From Oscillospiraceae bacterium (GTDB lineage: Bacteria; Bacillota; Clostridia; Oscillospirales; Oscillospiraceae), in assembly GCA_017409205.1 (NCBI GenBank), contig JAFQTF010000025.1, forward strand, positions 1-49,079: a DNA stretch of 49,079 nt, given 5' to 3'. Within the stretch, counting starts at the first letter, position 1. Every line of letters starts with the position of its first letter. The notes under the pieces were generated by a model, which was given only the letters and a program-made list of their open reading frames with translations, was not told where the DNA came from and did not search any database. Both the position numbers and the translations under genes were made by a program. This document shows, piece by piece, positions 15,607 to 25,324 of the stretch.

Positions 15607-16896
15607 TTACCGCCGCAGGCCCTTTGGATAATGATTTTTTAGGCGAATTCCGTCACCTTTGCCCCATCCGATGGAGAATTCTCCGGCTTTGACGAGGCAC
15701 CAGCCCTTTTTCTCCGAGGGGATCACATCGCCGTGGAGATAGGCTTTCGTTTCTTCTCCCTCCGGGGACAGGCTTTGGGTACAGCTGCAGTCCTTCAGCC
15801 ACAGGGCCAGAGCATGGGCAGGCTCGAACCGGCCCTTCTTCACTTCTCCCAGCTCCAGACCGGGGCGAAGCACCTTCAGTCCCCGCAGCTGGGGCATCTC
15901 TTCCGGAGCCCAGAAAAGGTTCTGTCCAAAGCAGACCGCTTTTCCCTCCGGCAGGGAGATCCCCAGTTCCTTGGCAAAACTGAGCCATTCTTTGGGCAGC
16001 TTTTCCCCCTGGGCAGAGGGTATGTCTTCCTCTTCGCCTCCGGACTTTTTCAGCACGGCGGCAAAATGGCCTTCGCCCAGCAGCTTATGGGGCCACATCC
16101 GGTGGCTGCCGTTTTCCCCGGGAACAAACCAGGGGGTCTGCAGGATTTCCGGTGCAAATTCCGGATGGCTTTCCAGAAACGCAGCAACTGCCTGCTCATC
16201 CTCCTCCGGCGCAAAGGTGCAGGTGGAGTACACCAGCCGTCCTCCGGGCCGAACCAGCTGCGCGGCATTGTGGAGGATCTCGGCCTGCCGCCGGGCGCAC
16301 ATTTCCACCGTGTCCTGGCTCCAGTCAGTGACGGCAGCCTCCTCCTTGCGGAACATGCCCTCGCCGGAGCAGGGGGCATCCACCAGAACCCGGTCAAAGA
16401 AACCGGGCAGCCGTTTTGCCAGATTGGCAGTTTCCTCGTTGGTCACCAGGGCATTGCTGACCGCCATCCGTTCGATGTTCCGGGACAGGATCCTGGCCCG
16501 CTTGGGACTCCATTCGTTGCACAGCAGGAAGCCCTTTCCCTGCATCCGTCCGGCGATCTGGGTGGTCTTGCCGCCGGGGGCGGCACAGAGGTCACAGATC
16601 CTTTCACCAGGTTGCGGATCCAGCAGGGCAACCGGCGCCATAGCGCTGGCTTCCTGCAGATAGTATACGCCGGCCTCGTGATAAACGTGCAGACCAGGCC
16701 GGGAATCCGGGTCATAATAGTAGCCCTCCGGCTCCCAGGGAACCGGCTCCTTTACAAAAGGCAGCTCCGGTGCCGTTCCCTTCAGGGGATTGAACCGCAG
16801 TGCCACTGCCCGGGGCCGCTCCAGGCTGGCAAGGAAGGAATCATATTCCTCCCCCAGCTGATATTTTATTCGTTCCAGAAATGCTTCCGGCAGCAT
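15607..16896 (-). CDS. RsmB/RsmF-family rRNA (cytosine-C5) methyltransferase
   Basis: This 429-residue NOL1/NOP2/Sun protein has an N-terminal RNA-binding part with RFNPLKG, a SAM domain with CAAPGGKTTQIA (~107-118) and VDAPCSGEGMFRK, the catalytic Cys in VYSTCTFAPEEDE, and a C-terminal domain of ~130 residues (GLKVLRPGLELGE...) as in RsmF. It methylates a cytosine of 16S rRNA or possibly tRNA; the position cannot be read here. It lies upstream of murA on the same strand. Confidence 0.88.
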   Translation of the reverse strand: MLPEAFLERIKYQLGEEYDSFLASLERPRAVALRFNPLKGTAPELPFVKEPVPWEPEGYYYDPDSRPGLHVYHEAGVYYLQEASAMAPVALLDPQPGERICDLCAAPGGKTTQIAGRMQGKGFLLCNEWSPKRARILSRNIERMAVSNALVTNEETANLAKRLPGFFDRVLVDAPCSGEGMFRKEEAAVTDWSQDTVEMCARRQAEILHNAAQLVRPGGRLVYSTCTFAPEEDEQAVAAFLESHPEFAPEILQTPWFVPGENGSHRMWPHKLLGEGHFAAVLKKSGGEEEDIPSAQGEKLPKEWLSFAKELGISLPEGKAVCFGQNLFWAPEEMPQLRGLKVLRPGLELGEVKKGRFEPAHALALWLKDCSCTQSLSPEGEETKAYLHGDVIPSEKKGWCLVKAGEFSIGWGKGDGIRLKNHYPKGLRR

Positions 16897-16982
16897 AACA
16901 TATCCTCCGATGGTTGTTTCTATTCAGTATAGCACAGGTGCGGTCCGCTTTCCACCGTTTCCCCGCCCCGGTCGGTAATATA

Positions 16983-17090
16983 ATAATCGTTCAGCTTACA
17001 AAGCGGCGAAGCCGCAATACCTTCCCCCGTGGGAAGCGATAAGGCGCTCCGGCGCCACAGCAACCTTCATAAGAGAAACGGTCATTTTCC
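16983..17090. repeat. Degenerate short TIR element
   Basis: AATAATCGTTCAGCTTA at the left and TAAGAGAAACGGTCATTTT at the right are eroded versions of the 19-bp ends seen elsewhere. The interior of ~70 bp has a GGCG..CGCC-type hairpin (GGCGCTCCGGCGCC). Its right end contains the stop codon of pmbA (AAATGA on the minus strand). Confidence 0.55.
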
Positions 17091-18419
17091 GGCGATGGTG
17101 AGGCCCTGCACCAGCGTGGTGGGGGCGCCTACAGTACCCATGCCGGGGAACGTCAGGTCATCCGCCAGACAAACGATATTTTTCAGCAGATCATAGAAAT
17201 TTCCTGCCACGGTGAAGGACTTCACCCGGGCTGTTTTCACACCGTTCTCAAGGAGGAAGCCTGCGCTTTGCAGAGAGAAATCACCGGATACCGCGTTGGC
17301 ACCGGCATGCAGGCCCCCAAGTGCGTTGATATACACGCCGTTCCCCGCCTTTTGCAGCAGTTCCTCTTCGGTCACACTGCCAGGGGACAGATAGAGCGTA
17401 AAGGGCCGGATCCCCACGGGAGAATCATAATTGGCCTTGGCGGCATTACCGGTGGTCTCCCGGCCCGCCAGCGCCGCATTTTTCAGATCATACAGCAGCG
17501 TATTCAGCCTTCCGGCAGAAATGACCTCCTTGCGGAAGGTGGGACTGCCTTCGGCGTCAAAGCTGCGCTGCAGGAAACAGCCGGGGTATGCGGGATCATC
17601 CACCACCGTCACGCAGGGTGCCGCCACGGTGTTTCCCTCCTGTCCTGCCAAACGGCTCAGACCCTTCCGGACATTTTCCGCGGAGAAAATGCTGGAAAAG
17701 GCAGACAGCAGATCACTCATAGCCTCCGGATCAAACACCACCGGATACTGACCTGTGGGAGCCGGTTCACCGCCCAGACTTGCCAGCGCTGTCCGGACCG
17801 CCTTCTTCGTCAGGCTCTCCGTGTCGATGGCATCCAGCTTCCCCAGCGCGATCTGATAGTCATTGGCCATTTCCTTTCCATCGGAGACAACTGCACCTGC
17901 CACCAGTCCCACCAGAGTAGTCTCATCCCGCAGATCAAGTCCCCGGGAATTGTAAATGGCGATCTCGCTGCGCTCCGCCACACCCTGGGTGGTGCAGCCA
18001 TCAATGACGCCGGGATCCGCAGCATAGAGCTGCTCCTGAACAGCCAGCACCTTGGCCACCAGCGCTTCCGCGGAGGGAAGTTCCGGCCGCGGCGCAGTCA
18101 GTTCTTTGTAAACCTTGCCCCCTTCGCCCAGAAACACCGGCTCTGCCGCCTCCAGACAGGCAGCATTGTCCAGCGCACGCTCCACCACCAGTTGTGCCGT
18201 CTCGGCGCTGAGACATTCCGTGGAGGCATAGCCCATCCTGCCGCCGCTGATACAGCGGAAGCAGACGCCACCCTCCAGCGCACCGGAAAACTGATTGATC
18301 TCATGCTGATAGGCAGATACCGAGGTGGATTCCGCCGTCTGATAGTAAAGTTCATAATCGGCAACGCCCAGCGCTTCGCAGCGGGCGAACACGTGATGCT
18401 TAAACTCCTGAAAATTCAT
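17082..18419 (-). CDS. pmbA: TldD/PmbA family protein, PmbA-like subunit
   Basis: The 445-residue protein lacks the HExxxH zinc motif of TldD and aligns with PmbA/TldE: SVSAYQHEINQFSGALEGG near the N-terminus, NYDSPVGIRPFTLYLSPG and GLHAGANAVSGDFSLQSAG in the C-terminal part. PmbA and TldD form a heterodimeric protease that trims small peptides and unfolded substrates. It follows tldD with a 12-nt gap. The stop codon lies inside the end of a repeat element. Confidence 0.92.
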   Translation of the reverse strand: MNFQEFKHHVFARCEALGVADYELYYQTAESTSVSAYQHEINQFSGALEGGVCFRCISGGRMGYASTECLSAETAQLVVERALDNAACLEAAEPVFLGEGGKVYKELTAPRPELPSAEALVAKVLAVQEQLYAADPGVIDGCTTQGVAERSEIAIYNSRGLDLRDETTLVGLVAGAVVSDGKEMANDYQIALGKLDAIDTESLTKKAVRTALASLGGEPAPTGQYPVVFDPEAMSDLLSAFSSIFSAENVRKGLSRLAGQEGNTVAAPCVTVVDDPAYPGCFLQRSFDAEGSPTFRKEVISAGRLNTLLYDLKNAALAGRETTGNAAKANYDSPVGIRPFTLYLSPGSVTEEELLQKAGNGVYINALGGLHAGANAVSGDFSLQSAGFLLENGVKTARVKSFTVAGNFYDLLKNIVCLADDLTFPGMGTVGAPTTLVQGLTIAGK

Positions 18420-18431
18420 GCCGTTTCCCCC

Positions 18432-19811
18432 TTATCTGCCGCCCACGGTGATGCTGCTGACCCGGATCAGAGGCTGGCCCACATTGGTGGGGACGCTGCC
18501 GCTGGAGGAGCCGCACATACCCTGGCCCATGTCCAGGTTGGTGCCTACCATATCGATATTTTGAATGATCTCGCTGCCCTTGCCCACCAGACAGGCGCCG
18601 CGAACCGGCTCACAGATGACGCCGTTGCGGACCATATAGCCTTCGTTGACGGAAAAATTGAATTCGCCGGTGACGGGGTTCACACTGCCGCCGCCCATAT
18701 CCCTGGCATAGAGGCCATACTCCATGGAGGCAATGATATCCTCATTCCCGTCCTCGCCGGGGGCAATATAGGTGTTTGTCATCCGGGAAGTCGGCGTATA
18801 GGCGTAGCTCTGGCGGCGTGCATTGCCGGTGGATGCCATCCCCATCCGGCGGCCGTTAAATTTGTCCACCATGTAGGATCTCAGGATGCCGTTTTCGATC
18901 AGCACGTTCTTCCGGGCCGGCGTACCCTCGTCATCAATGTTGATGGAACCCCAGGCGTTGGGGATGGTGCCGTCATCAATGGCGGTCACTTTGGGAGAGG
19001 CAATCTGCTGGCCCAGCTTGCCTGCAAACTGGCTTCTGCCATAGGCAACGCCGGAAGCCTCCAGCGAATGGCCGCAGGCCTCGTGGAAAATCACGCCGCC
19101 GAAGCCATTCTCAATGGCCACAGGCATGATTCCGGCGGGACAGTAGCCTGCATTTACCATGGTCACAGCCTGACGGGCTGCTTCCCTGCCCACCTCTTGA
19201 GGCAAAATGGTTTCAAACATCTCCAGACCCATTTTTCTGCCGGGGCGGCTGCCGCCGGTTTGGGTCTGTCCCTCCTTTTCCGCCACAGCCTCAATGGCGA
19301 TCCGGGTACGGATCTGGCGGTCCTGAGTCAAAAGCCCCTCTGAATTGGCGATCTGGATCCGGTGGTCCACCTCCGCCAGCGTGCCGCTGACCTGAGAAAT
19401 GCAGCTGTCATACTCCCGGGCCCCAAAATAGCCCTCTTTCAAAATGGCCACCTTTTCCCGGTTGGAAACCGAACTGGGGACGATCTTTACCGGATGGATG
19501 TCCCCAAAGATCCGCTCCTTCAGCACGATATCCATGGGAGCGGTTCCTTCGCCAAGGGCACCGGCAGCCTTTTCGGCACAGGCAAGGAGCCCTGATTCGC
19601 TGGTATCCACTGTGGATGCCATGACGCTGCGCATGCCCTTATAGACCCGTACGGCAGCACCGGCAATAACAGTATCGCGGATGGCATCCACGGCATCGGA
19701 AATCATGTGAATGGAATGATTGACGGTATTTTCTGCAAAAAGCTCTGCATAATCGCCTCCGGTGGAGAGGGCTTTCTGCAGAACGCGGCAGCAGGTTTCT
19801 CTGGAAATCAT
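18432..19811 (-). CDS. tldD: Metalloprotease TldD
   Basis: The 459-residue catalytic subunit has the zinc motif HEACGH at 243-248 in GGVIFHEACGHSLEASG, followed by INIDDEGTPARKN and FNGRRMGMASTGNARRQ, all typical of TldD. With PmbA it forms a cytoplasmic zinc protease. First of the two-gene pair; upstream it diverges from the S-layer-type gene across a 168-bp gap with no other feature seen. Confidence 0.94.
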   Translation of the reverse strand: MISRETCCRVLQKALSTGGDYAELFAENTVNHSIHMISDAVDAIRDTVIAGAAVRVYKGMRSVMASTVDTSESGLLACAEKAAGALGEGTAPMDIVLKERIFGDIHPVKIVPSSVSNREKVAILKEGYFGAREYDSCISQVSGTLAEVDHRIQIANSEGLLTQDRQIRTRIAIEAVAEKEGQTQTGGSRPGRKMGLEMFETILPQEVGREAARQAVTMVNAGYCPAGIMPVAIENGFGGVIFHEACGHSLEASGVAYGRSQFAGKLGQQIASPKVTAIDDGTIPNAWGSINIDDEGTPARKNVLIENGILRSYMVDKFNGRRMGMASTGNARRQSYAYTPTSRMTNTYIAPGEDGNEDIIASMEYGLYARDMGGGSVNPVTGEFNFSVNEGYMVRNGVICEPVRGACLVGKGSEIIQNIDMVGTNLDMGQGMCGSSSGSVPTNVGQPLIRVSSITVGGR

Positions 19812-19979
19812 GATTCGGCTCCTTTTTCTGGGTGAATTGTGTTTATGTTACTATGAATCAACAGCAATTTCAAGTGAACTGTTCCCCGCTGATATATTTT
19901 TTATCCGGAAAGAAAATGAATAAATCTTCCCCGGCTGGCAAACAATACCACCGGAAATCTTTTCTCTGGAGGTATCATC

Positions 19980-21167
19980 ATGTTCCGAACCCGTGTCACA
20001 TCTATCCTTGCGGCGCTGCTGTGCCTTTCCGTCCCGGTTCTTCCGGCCGCCGCGTCAGAAATCTCCTGCGACAGTGTTTACTGTTTCTCGCCAGCGGATT
20101 TCTCCGAAGACGCCGATCTGACAGGCATCTGCATCACTGCGCTCCCCTCTCCCAATATCGGCACCGTCATGCTGGGCACCCGTGTCCTGCATCCCGGTGA
20201 CATCCTTACGGCCGACCAGGTCAGCCGGATGACCTTCTGTCCCCTGCGCACCGAGACAGACCGCAGCGCAGCCGTGGGCTATCTTCCCATTTATGAGGAC
20301 TGTGTGGCCCCCGCTTCCAGCCTGTCCATTGCCGTACTGGGCAAGGAGGACAAGGCTCCGGTTGCAGAGGATCTGGCCGTTGAGACTTACAAGAATCTGC
20401 CCCTGACTGCCCGGCTGAAGGTTTCCGACCCGGAGGGCCAGTCCCTGACCTTCACCGTCTCCCGGCAGCCCCGCCGGGGTACCGTCACCATCGCAGAGGA
20501 CGGCAGTTTCACCTATACGCCCAAAAAGAATAAGGTGGGTGTGGACTCCTTCACCTATACCGCTGCAGACCCCGCCGGGAAAGTCAGCCGTGAGGCCACC
20601 GTCACCGTCACCATCCTGAAGCCCACAGCCAATGTGCAGTACACGGACACCATCGGCAGGGAGTGCCGCTTTGCCGCAGAGTGGATGCGCAGCACCGGGA
20701 TCTTCGCCGGGGAAACCCTGGCAGGAAATGCCTGCTTCAGTCCTGACCGGGAAGTGACCCGGGGAGAATTCACCTCCATGCTGGTAAAGGCACTCGATCT
20801 GCCTGTGGATGAGGAAGTCAGCTTCACAGGCTATATCGATGAGATCCCCGGCTGGCTGCAGCCCTATCTGGCGGCCGCAGTCCGCTCCGGCCTTACCGCA
20901 GGACTGCCTCAGCAGGAGGTCTTCGGCGCCCAGGAATCCATCACCGGTGCGGAGGCTGCCGTCATGCTGCACAATGCGCTGGATCTGACCGTTTCCGGCG
21001 AAGCCTGCACCCACCAGAACACGCCAGTCTGGGCCGAGGATTCTCTGGCTGCTCTCTCCGGCGGTGGTATGCTGCTGGATGCTTCCGCTGTCCTGACCCG
21101 GGGCGATGCCGCAATGCTTCTGTACCAGGCCGTAAAACTTCAGGAAACATCTGTCTTTACAGAATAA
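19980..21167 (+). CDS. Secreted protein with Ig-like and S-layer homology regions
   Basis: The 395-residue protein begins with a signal peptide (residues 1-~25, ending PAAAS). Residues ~130-215 form a cadherin-like Ig domain (PVAEDLAVETYKNLPL... GTVTIAEDGSFTYTPKKN), the tandem type found in surface proteins. Residues ~225-390 are two or three degenerate S-layer homology repeats (FSPDREVTRGEFTSMLVKAL; FGAQESITGAEAAVML; LTRGDAAMLLYQAV). It is therefore probably held non-covalently on the cell wall. GGAGG precedes the ATG. Transcribed alone and closed by a hairpin. Confidence 0.82.
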   Translation: MFRTRVTSILAALLCLSVPVLPAAASEISCDSVYCFSPADFSEDADLTGICITALPSPNIGTVMLGTRVLHPGDILTADQVSRMTFCPLRTETDRSAAVGYLPIYEDCVAPASSLSIAVLGKEDKAPVAEDLAVETYKNLPLTARLKVSDPEGQSLTFTVSRQPRRGTVTIAEDGSFTYTPKKNKVGVDSFTYTAADPAGKVSREATVTVTILKPTANVQYTDTIGRECRFAAEWMRSTGIFAGETLAGNACFSPDREVTRGEFTSMLVKALDLPVDEEVSFTGYIDEIPGWLQPYLAAAVRSGLTAGLPQQEVFGAQESITGAEAAVMLHNALDLTVSGEACTHQNTPVWAEDSLAALSGGGMLLDASAVLTRGDAAMLLYQAVKLQETSVFTE

Positions 21168-21175
21168 CAGAAGCA

Positions 21176-21208
21176 TAAAAAAGCACCTGCCGAAAGGCAG
21201 GTGCTTTG
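21176..21208. terminator. Bidirectional terminator between converging genes
   Basis: AAGCACCTGCC-GAAA-GGCAGGTGCTT with A and T tracts on both sides, lying between the S-layer-type gene (plus) and the ROK-like gene (minus). Confidence 0.85.
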
Positions 21209-21220
21209 GTGCTACAGGAT

Positions 21221-22600
21221 TTACTTGATCTGGGGCAGGGAGGCAGCGGCAACAGCCTGACCAACGCGGCGCATCTTCTCGTCGGGCAGGGTAACGGTGC
21301 ACTTGGCAGCCAGTTCGGGATACTCTTCAGCCAGAATGTCATTGCAGACCTTCAGGATGGTATCGCCGCCCTTGCCGGACATGACGCGGCCCATCAGCAT
21401 GATGTAGTCCAGATCATAGAACTGGGAGTACAGCACTACGGTGTAACCGAAGTAAGCGCCGATGGTCTCGAAAATAGCCTGGGCTCTGGGATCGTCGGCC
21501 TCCATCAGCTTCTGGACAGCCTTCAGCTTTTCAGCCAGGGACAGGCTCTCGTCCAGCTCGATACCAGCAGCGGGGCACAGCTTGATAACGGCATCCTGAG
21601 AGAAGTACTTACAGCCAACGCCGAAGTCGAAGGACCACTCGTCCTGCATGGCACCGGGCTGCAGGTCAACGGGAGCAAAGGCCAGCTCATTGATCCAGCC
21701 CAGCACGTTCTTGTCAGCATCGACGTAGCCGACAGCCTCAGAGGTGCCCATAGCCAGACCCATCATCTTGCCCTTGCCCAGACCCATGGCACCGGCCAGA
21801 GCAGAAACGTCACCGTCGTTGGCAACCACCAGGGGAACATCACCGATGGCAGCAGCGGCACGGGTGTAGATGGTCTTGACCTTGTCCCAGTTGCTGCGGG
21901 GAACCTTGATGAACAGGGAAGCCACGCGGGGCTCATTGTCAATGTAGTCGCCAGCAGAGGAAACGCCGATGGCGTCAACTCTGGGCATCTTGGAGGCGGC
22001 AGTCTTGAAAGCTTCCAGAATGTGGCCGTAGTGGTAGTCGGGATCCTCATTCAGCTTGGGGAACCAGATAACTTCCTCAGAGTAGACACACTCACCGTCG
22101 ATGACAGCGGAAACCTTGCGGTCGGATCCGCCAGCGTCGAAGCCGATGCGGCAGCCGTCCATGTGGCCGCCCATGGGGACAGCGGTTTCGTTGGCGGCGG
22201 GGCACTCTTCCAGAGGCAGATCAATGATCTCCAGGACCTTTTCATACAGCTGGTCAACAAAGGTGAAGTCGAATTCACGCTCGCCGCCGACCTTGTATGC
22301 GGCCTGCAGCTTCTTTGCCAGATCGGAGCAGCCGCAGATGAAGACCTTGAAGCCGCCGATGGACCACAGCAGGAACTTCACATAGCGCTCCACATAGCGG
22401 TAGTCAGCTTCTGCCATTTCGGGGGTGCCGTGGATGAAGGTCTTGTGAACGGAAATCTGACCATTGTCACGCTCAACAGCGATGGCAATGGGCTGCTTGG
22501 CGTCCTTCAGATAAGCAGCGCGCCAGACGCCGAAAGGAATAAAGGTGGGATCCAGCTTGGGGGCATGGTTCATCTGATATTCAATGCCTAAGTACTGCAT
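21221..22600 (-). CDS. ROK-like sugar kinase/ASKHA protein
   Basis: The 459-residue protein carries an ASKHA phosphate-1-type motif (IGFDAGGSDRKVSAV, about residue 155) and downstream segments VVANDGDVSALAGAMGLG and GLAMGTSEAVGYV as in ROK sugar kinases. It has ~150 extra N-terminal residues and no obvious winged helix, so it is not a standard ROK regulator. In the sialic-acid context the natural guess is N-acetylmannosamine kinase or a sensor of it. That guess is inference; the family placement is moderate. It is the last gene of the locus, after ydcF. Confidence 0.7.
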   Translation of the reverse strand: MQYLGIEYQMNHAPKLDPTFIPFGVWRAAYLKDAKQPIAIAVERDNGQISVHKTFIHGTPEMAEADYRYVERYVKFLLWSIGGFKVFICGCSDLAKKLQAAYKVGGEREFDFTFVDQLYEKVLEIIDLPLEECPAANETAVPMGGHMDGCRIGFDAGGSDRKVSAVIDGECVYSEEVIWFPKLNEDPDYHYGHILEAFKTAASKMPRVDAIGVSSAGDYIDNEPRVASLFIKVPRSNWDKVKTIYTRAAAAIGDVPLVVANDGDVSALAGAMGLGKGKMMGLAMGTSEAVGYVDADKNVLGWINELAFAPVDLQPGAMQDEWSFDFGVGCKYFSQDAVIKLCPAAGIELDESLSLAEKLKAVQKLMEADDPRAQAIFETIGAYFGYTVVLYSQFYDLDYIMLMGRVMSGKGGDTILKVCNDILAEEYPELAAKCTVTLPDEKMRRVGQAVAAASLPQIK

Positions 22601-22704
22601 GGGAAATTCCTCCTCATAGTTTTGAATGATGGTTTCATTATACCACAGAATCGACAGGCCGCAATAGCATTATCGACTCTGCTTTTGCACATTTTCACGA
22701 AAAA

Positions 22705-23355
22705 TCATCTGGCCAGCTGCTTGTCGTAGCCCATGGCCACCAGCTTGTGGTAAGCCTCCCAGCACCGTTCCGGGATCTCCTGCGGGATCTGGTAGCCCAG
22801 TCTGGCATAGAGGTCCATCCGCTGGAAATCCCCCACAATGACAGAAATGGAAGCCTCCTCCGTCATGCCCTGCTCCTTCGCAGAGGCCAGATATTCAGGG
22901 ATGGTAACCTGGGGAGAGGTAACTGTAAAGTTCAGCTCCGGCCAGTAAACACCAAGGGCAGAAACGATGCGCCGTTCCATAAAGGGCTGGTGGACACCCA
23001 ATACATGATCATGGGGAATTCCCTGCTTCTCAAAGATCTCCCGCATGAAATCAATATTTTCCTTGGTGTTGGTGGACTTGTCCTCCAGGATAATATCTTC
23101 CCCTGGAACACCACAGGCCATGGCAACCTTTGCAAACCGGACGGCCTCCGGCTCTGTAAACAGACGGGAAGTATTCCGGCCCAGGCCGCCGGTGAACAGG
23201 ATCTTCGGGGCATAGCCCTGGTGGTAAAGTTCTGCAGCCCGGCGGGCAATGTTGGTATTGAAATTACCAAAGCCCACAATGCAGTCCGCTTTTGCCGGGG
23301 TCTGATGCATACCCAGGTAGTCCCAAATAATCTGTAACGGTTCTAAAAATTCCAT
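22705..23355 (-). CDS. YdcF/ElyC-type DUF218 family protein
   Basis: The 216-residue protein shows the DUF218 pattern: ADCIVGFGNFNTNIARRAAELY (G-x-G then R...A...L), ILFTGGLG, then DIILEDKSTNTKENI. Members bind nucleotides or act in envelope metabolism, with few known functions. No signal peptide or membrane segment, so cytoplasmic. It starts just 10 bp beyond a strong terminator after nanA, so it depends on read-through or a promoter of its own. Confidence 0.8.
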   Translation of the reverse strand: MEFLEPLQIIWDYLGMHQTPAKADCIVGFGNFNTNIARRAAELYHQGYAPKILFTGGLGRNTSRLFTEPEAVRFAKVAMACGVPGEDIILEDKSTNTKENIDFMREIFEKQGIPHDHVLGVHQPFMERRIVSALGVYWPELNFTVTSPQVTIPEYLASAKEQGMTEEASISVIVGDFQRMDLYARLGYQIPQEIPERCWEAYHKLVAMGYDKQLAR

Positions 23356-23364
23356 AAAATCTCC

Positions 23365-23395
23365 AAAAAACCGCCAGGGAATCCTCCCTGGCGGC
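23365..23395 (-). terminator. Terminator between nanA and the YdcF gene
   Basis: CCGCCAGGGA-ATCC-TCCCTGGCGG, followed on the minus strand by TTTTTT, 11 bp after the nanA stop. It separates the transport/lyase part of the locus from ydcF and the ROK-like gene. Confidence 0.85.
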
Positions 23396-23405
23396 TTTCA
23401 AAACA

Positions 23406-24332
23406 TTAGCAGTACTTTGCCAGGGCAGCGGTGATCATAGCGACGCACTCGTCAGCGATGGCGTAGTCGCTCTCGATCAGCTCGGCCAGAGGTGCACGGA
23501 CAGAGCCGCAGTCGGGGCAGCCCATCTTGCGCAGGCATTCCTTGATCATGGCGTACATGTTGCCATGGCCGGAGCACAGCTTATAGATGATGCGGCAGCA
23601 CTCGTTCTGGATGTCCAGAGCGGTAGCCAAGTCGCCTGCCTTCACCAGCTGGTACAGCTTGATGTACAGCTTGGGCATAGCGCCGTAGGTGCCGCCGATG
23701 CCGCCGGTGGCGCCCATGACCAGACCGGAGATCAGCTGCTCATCGGGACCATTGAAGACGACAAATTCCTTGCCTGCCTTGATGGCCTCGTCACGCCACA
23801 TCTGGATATCCTGAGTAGCGGGAGAGGAGTTCTTGACGCCAACCACCATGGGGTTCTTCATCATTTCATTCAGCAGACCGGTGGTCAGGGCAACGCCTGC
23901 CAGCTGAGGAATGTTGTAGATGATGAACTCGGTGTTGGGAGCAGCAGCGCTCATGTCATTCCAGTACTTGGCAATGGCATAGGGAGGCAGCTTGAAGTAG
24001 ATGGGAGGAATGGAAGCAATGGCATCCACGCCCAGGGATTCAGCATGGGCAGCCAGCTCGCAGGACTCAGCAGTGTTGTTGCAGGCGATGTGGGCGATAA
24101 TGGTGATCTTGCCCTTGGCAACTTCCATAACAGCTTCCAGAACGGCCTTGCGCTCGTCCTTGGTCTGGTAGATGCACTCGCCGGAGGAACCGCCAACGTA
24201 CAGGCCGTTGACGCCCTGGTCGATGAACCACTGGGTCAGAGCCTTGGTGCGCTCGATGGAGACTACACCGTTTTCGTCATAGCAGGCGTACAGGGCAGGA
24301 ATAATGCCTTCGTACTTCTTGATGTTCTTCAT
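23406..24332 (-). CDS. nanA: N-acetylneuraminate lyase
   Basis: The 308-residue (beta/alpha)8 aldolase of the DapA/NanA family has GLYVGGSSGE (43-52), Tyr139 in IIYNIP and the Schiff-base Lys167 in VGVKNSS, at the places seen in sialic acid lyases (Y137/K165 in E. coli). GGIGGTYGAMP further supports NanA over DapA. It splits N-acetylneuraminate to pyruvate and N-acetylmannosamine. It follows the two permease genes with a 29-nt gap and is followed by a terminator. Confidence 0.9.
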   Translation of the reverse strand: MKNIKKYEGIIPALYACYDENGVVSIERTKALTQWFIDQGVNGLYVGGSSGECIYQTKDERKAVLEAVMEVAKGKITIIAHIACNNTAESCELAAHAESLGVDAIASIPPIYFKLPPYAIAKYWNDMSAAAPNTEFIIYNIPQLAGVALTTGLLNEMMKNPMVVGVKNSSPATQDIQMWRDEAIKAGKEFVVFNGPDEQLISGLVMGATGGIGGTYGAMPKLYIKLYQLVKAGDLATALDIQNECCRIIYKLCSGHGNMYAMIKECLRKMGCPDCGSVRAPLAELIESDYAIADECVAMITAALAKYC

Positions 24333-24361
24333 AATATGTTTTCTCCTTTTGAAGTTGGAAA

Positions 24362-25312
24362 TTAGCCCTTGACGGCACCCATGGTGATGCCCTTGGTGAA
24401 GTACTTCTGGAAGATCAGGAACACGATGATGATGGGCACGGAGGCCAGCGCAGCACCGGCCATCAGCAGACCATAGTCGGTGGAGGATTCGCCCTGCATG
24501 GTGGCGATACCCAGAGAGATGGTCAGGTTCTTGTTGGCGGTCAGCATAATCAGCTGCATGAAGTAGTCATTCCAGGAGTTGATAAAGGTAAAGATGGCGC
24601 AGGCGCCGACACCGGGCTTGATCATGGGGAACATGACATCGGTGAAGGTCCGCCACTCGGAAGCGCCGTCGATGCGGCAGGCTTCCACCATTTCGGTGGG
24701 GATGCCCTCAGCAAACTGCTTTAAGAGGAACACGCCAAAGGGCCAGCCAACGATGGGGAAGATAACTGCCCAGATGGTATCATACAGGCCCAGAGAGTTC
24801 ATCTCCCGCAGCAGGGGGATCAGAATGACCTGCTTGGGCAGAGCCATGGCGCAGACCACCAGAGAGAAGATAATGGTCTTGCCCCAGAACCGCTTCTTGG
24901 CCAGAACATAACCGGCCATGGCTGCGGTCAGACAAGTCAGCAGCATGGAGGTAACAGACATAAACACGGTGTTCAGCAGCCAGCGGATGGCGGCAGGAAC
25001 GGTGGGACCGGTGATGACCAAGGTCTTGCCCAGACGGATGATATACTTACCAAAGGTAAGCTGCAGGGCCGGGATAGTGATATCAAACAGAGGCGCAGAG
25101 CGCTTGCTCATCAGCTTCTCAATGTTGGCAGTGGTCCATTCGGTGGGCCACCACACGGGCTGGCTGGCATTGATCTCCGCACCGGTCTTGAACATACCGG
25201 TGATGATCCAGTACAGGGGGAATGCGAACAGGAATGCAACAATGGAAACCAGAACGGCAGAAGCGATGCGGTAGATCTTTTCATACTGCTGGGATCGATT
25301 CAGATTGTTCAT
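24362..25312 (-). CDS. Carbohydrate ABC transporter permease (MalG type)
   Basis: The 316-residue protein has six membrane segments and the EAA loop VEACRIDGASEWRTFTDVMFPMIKPG, where the ATPase docks. It belongs to the CUT1 class (MalG/UgpE). A C-terminal KYFTKGITMGAVKG is typical of the class. It lies between the other permease (12-nt gap) and nanA. No ATPase gene is present in the locus, so a shared MsmK-type ATPase elsewhere is expected. Sialic acid is the likely substrate from context. Confidence 0.92.
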   Translation of the reverse strand: MNNLNRSQQYEKIYRIASAVLVSIVAFLFAFPLYWIITGMFKTGAEINASQPVWWPTEWTTANIEKLMSKRSAPLFDITIPALQLTFGKYIIRLGKTLVITGPTVPAAIRWLLNTVFMSVTSMLLTCLTAAMAGYVLAKKRFWGKTIIFSLVVCAMALPKQVILIPLLREMNSLGLYDTIWAVIFPIVGWPFGVFLLKQFAEGIPTEMVEACRIDGASEWRTFTDVMFPMIKPGVGACAIFTFINSWNDYFMQLIMLTANKNLTISLGIATMQGESSTDYGLLMAGAALASVPIIIVFLIFQKYFTKGITMGAVKG

Positions 25313-25324
25313 ATCCGCACCTCC

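Noticed and set aside
17268-19343. 691-codon plus-strand open frame opposite pmbA/tldD
   Set aside because: Antisense shadow in a GC-rich region; no ribosome binding site and no domain, while both minus-strand genes are clear.
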